Positions 6,730-7,417 of a stretch of 7,417 bases of DNA are shown piece by piece. Origin of the DNA: Pirellulales bacterium (GTDB lineage: Bacteria; Planctomycetota; Planctomycetia; Pirellulales; Thermoguttaceae); NCBI GenBank assembly GCA_030607895.1, contig JAUWJC010000196.1, positions 1 to 7,417 on the forward strand, written 5' to 3'. The position numbers and the translations under genes are program-made. Position 1 is the stretch's first letter. Each line of letters starts with the position of its first letter. The notes beneath the pieces are model-generated. The model worked only from the letters and a program-made list of their open reading frames with translations. It was not told the DNA's origin and did no database searches.

Positions 6730-6752
6730 GTTTTCAGAACCGCTCTGAAAAC
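6730..6752. promoter_or_regulatory. Operator-like palindrome upstream of the GH2 gene
   Basis: Perfect 9-bp arms, GTTTTCAGA (6730-6738) and TCTGAAAAC (6744-6752), flank a 5-base centre. It lies 34 bases upstream of the GH2 start codon. Odd-spaced palindromes of this size are typical sites for dimeric repressors such as LacI or GntR types. A lone half-site CTGAAAAC recurs at 6819-6826. No regulator gene is in the window. Confidence 0.4.
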
Positions 6753-6790
6753 CTGTACGAATCTCTACTTACTCAAACTGTAAGCGGTCA

Positions 6791-6894
6791 GTGGAAAATG
6801 GGGACTGGCACTGGGGTGCTGAAAACTCGGTGCAGATATCGGCCGGAAATGCGGGAAAAACCGTAGCCGCGAGGTGCCTGTCCCCTTTTTCCAC
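6791..6894. repeat. 104-base inverted-repeat element, GGGGACAGGCAC type
   Basis: Terminal arms of 21 bases (6791-6811 and 6874-6894) match at 19 positions when one is reverse-complemented. They contain GGGGACNGGCAC followed by a T-run on one strand. The interior is about 62 bases and encodes nothing recognisable. The build resembles the element at 1691-1771 (A-run, GGGAC core, palindromic ends) but the sequence differs. It is probably a non-autonomous dispersed element; it may also act as a transcription barrier between the divergent GH2 and MNT genes. Confidence 0.75.
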
Positions 6895-6898
6895 GTTT

Positions 6899-6919
6899 GG
6901 ATTTCGGATTTCGGATTGG
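6899..6919. repeat. Short period-7 array, GGATTTC type
   Basis: Two exact GGATTTC units (6899-6905, 6906-6912) are followed by GGATTGG (6913-6919). It is the third heptamer array of the window and lies directly after a dispersed inverted-repeat element. Being short, it could be chance on its own. Confidence 0.55.
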
Positions 6920-6957
6920 TTGGCAGAGTATTGCATGATGGGTGCACGACGCTGGAC

Positions 6958-6986
6958 TTGCTATTGCCTCAGGCCGCAGATATAAT
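6958..6986 (+). promoter_or_regulatory. Predicted promoter of the MNT/HEPN pair, giving a leaderless transcript
   Basis: TTGCTA (6958-6963) and a perfect TATAAT (6981-6986) are separated by 17 bases. The ATG at 6994 begins 7 bases after the -10 box, where transcription should start. No ribosome binding site precedes the ATG, which agrees with leaderless translation. Confidence 0.6.
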
Positions 6987-6993
6987 TGCTGTC

Positions 6994-7317
6994 ATGTCTG
7001 AACTAAACGACCAATTGCTGCGGGAAATCGTTGATCGCCTGGTCGAGGTGCTCGAGCCCCGGGAGATTTACCTCTTCGGCTCGCAGGCCAGCGGCAAAAC
7101 GCATAAGCACAGTGACCTGGCCCTTTTCGTGGTCGTGGACGATGAGGCTGGCGATCTGCACTAGTTGGCCGGCGGGGGCTAGTTGGCCCTGCCGGCCACG
7201 GGCATTGCAGTGGATCTTGTCTTGTATCGCCGCCAAAGCGTAGAAAAATGGACGCCGGTAAAGTTTTCACTGCCCTACGAGGTGAGAAGAAGGGGGAAAC
7301 GGATTTATGCGGCCTGA
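6994..7317 (+). pseudogene. Broken MNT-type nucleotidyltransferase (antitoxin-like)
   Basis: Read from ATG 6994 to TGA 7315-7317, the frame gives a 107-residue minimal nucleotidyltransferase interrupted by TAG at codons 57 (7162) and 63 (7180). Before the first stop it has EIYLFGSQASGK and the GSX10DX(D) active-site frame, G29, S30 and D41. The second catalytic aspartate is alanine (SDLAL, A43). After the stops the frame resumes family-like sequence, GIAVDLVLYRR and a C-terminal RGKRIYAA, so no frameshift occurred. In type VII toxin-antitoxin modules the MNT protein (MntA) adds AMP to the HEPN toxin (HepT) to silence it. The full frame overlaps the HEPN gene by 11 bases, as expected for an ancestral operon. 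TAG ends other genes here, so recoding is unlikely; sequencing error at both stops is the main alternative. A 56-residue product could still be made. Confidence 0.75.
7161..7188 (+). repeat. 18-base-offset direct repeat carrying both stop codons
   Basis: CTAGTTGGCC occurs at 7161-7170 and 7179-7188, separated by GGCGGGGG. Each copy supplies one of the two in-frame TAG codons of the nucleotidyltransferase pseudogene. An offset of 18 bases keeps the frame. Confidence 0.75.
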
Positions 7318-7417
7318 ACTGGAACTGGTCCAACAGTGGCTCGGGCGGGCTCAGACCGCCTTGACTGTTGCCCGGGCGTCTCTCGATCTGCCGCGGCCCG
7401 AGCCCGCGGCCGTTTGC
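7307..7417 (+). CDS. HEPN domain protein, 5' part only
   Basis: The first 37 codons of a gene cut by the window edge. MRPELELVQQWLGRAQTAL resembles the first helix of HEPN-domain proteins, whose usual start is a W-L-x-x-A pattern, and the last residues AAVC fit the next helix start. HEPN proteins of this type (HepT-like) are RNases or toxins partnered with an MNT nucleotidyltransferase. The ATG lies inside the end of the MNT frame, overlapping it by 11 bases. AGGGGG (7291-7296) precedes it by 10 bases. The catalytic RX4-6H motif would lie beyond the window, so whether the toxin is intact cannot be judged. Confidence 0.7.
   Translation, partial: MRPELELVQQWLGRAQTALTVARASLDLPRPEPAAVC

Noticed and set aside
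7162..7182. TAG recoded as an amino acid
   Set aside because: TAG ends the cNMP-fold and Pat-like genes normally, and no recoding signal is visible, so pseudogene or sequence error is simpler.

Overview
The window looks like a piece of a moderately GC-rich bacterial chromosome, most likely from a planctomycete (Planctomycetota, Pirellulales-like). This rests on recognition, not on a search. The intergenic spaces carry several families of dispersed palindromic elements and heptanucleotide arrays of a kind I associate with those genomes. There is also a secreted glycoside hydrolase, and the genes sit in mixed orientation with wide spacers. Stop codons of the intact genes are TAG and TGA, so the standard code applies.

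Layout. Positions 39-114 hold one copy of a hairpin repeat. 152-790 (minus) is a six-helix HdeD/DUF308 membrane protein. 791-1210 is a divergent intergenic region with two adjacent 7-bp tandem arrays and a good sigma70-like promoter. 1211-1657 (plus) is a small stand-alone cyclic-nucleotide-binding-fold protein without a DNA-binding domain. 1658-2041 is a repeat-filled spacer with a 27-bp perfect inverted repeat and a second, expanded copy of the hairpin repeat. 2042-4732 (plus) is an 896-residue fusion of an NDP-forming acyl-CoA synthetase and a GNAT acetyltransferase, the Pat/PatZ (YfiQ) architecture. 4795-6696 (minus, convergent) is an exported glycoside hydrolase family 2 enzyme. 6697-6993 holds a palindrome upstream of the hydrolase, another inverted-repeat element and a short heptamer array. 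6994-7417 (plus) holds a broken MNT nucleotidyltransferase gene followed by the start of a HEPN gene that runs off the window.

How the genes may work together. The cNMP-fold protein and the Pat-like enzyme are neighbours on one strand. In mycobacteria a cNMP-binding domain is fused to the lysine acetyltransferase (MtPat), and in enterobacteria cAMP-CRP controls patZ, so a split sensor-plus-acetyltransferase unit is plausible here. The large inverted repeat between them argues against simple co-transcription. The acyl-CoA synthetase half keeps the histidines expected for phosphoryl transfer, so it may still be catalytic. The MNT/HEPN pair resembles a type VII toxin-antitoxin module whose antitoxin gene has two in-frame stops and an altered active site. 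The hydrolase and the HdeD protein look unrelated to these modules.
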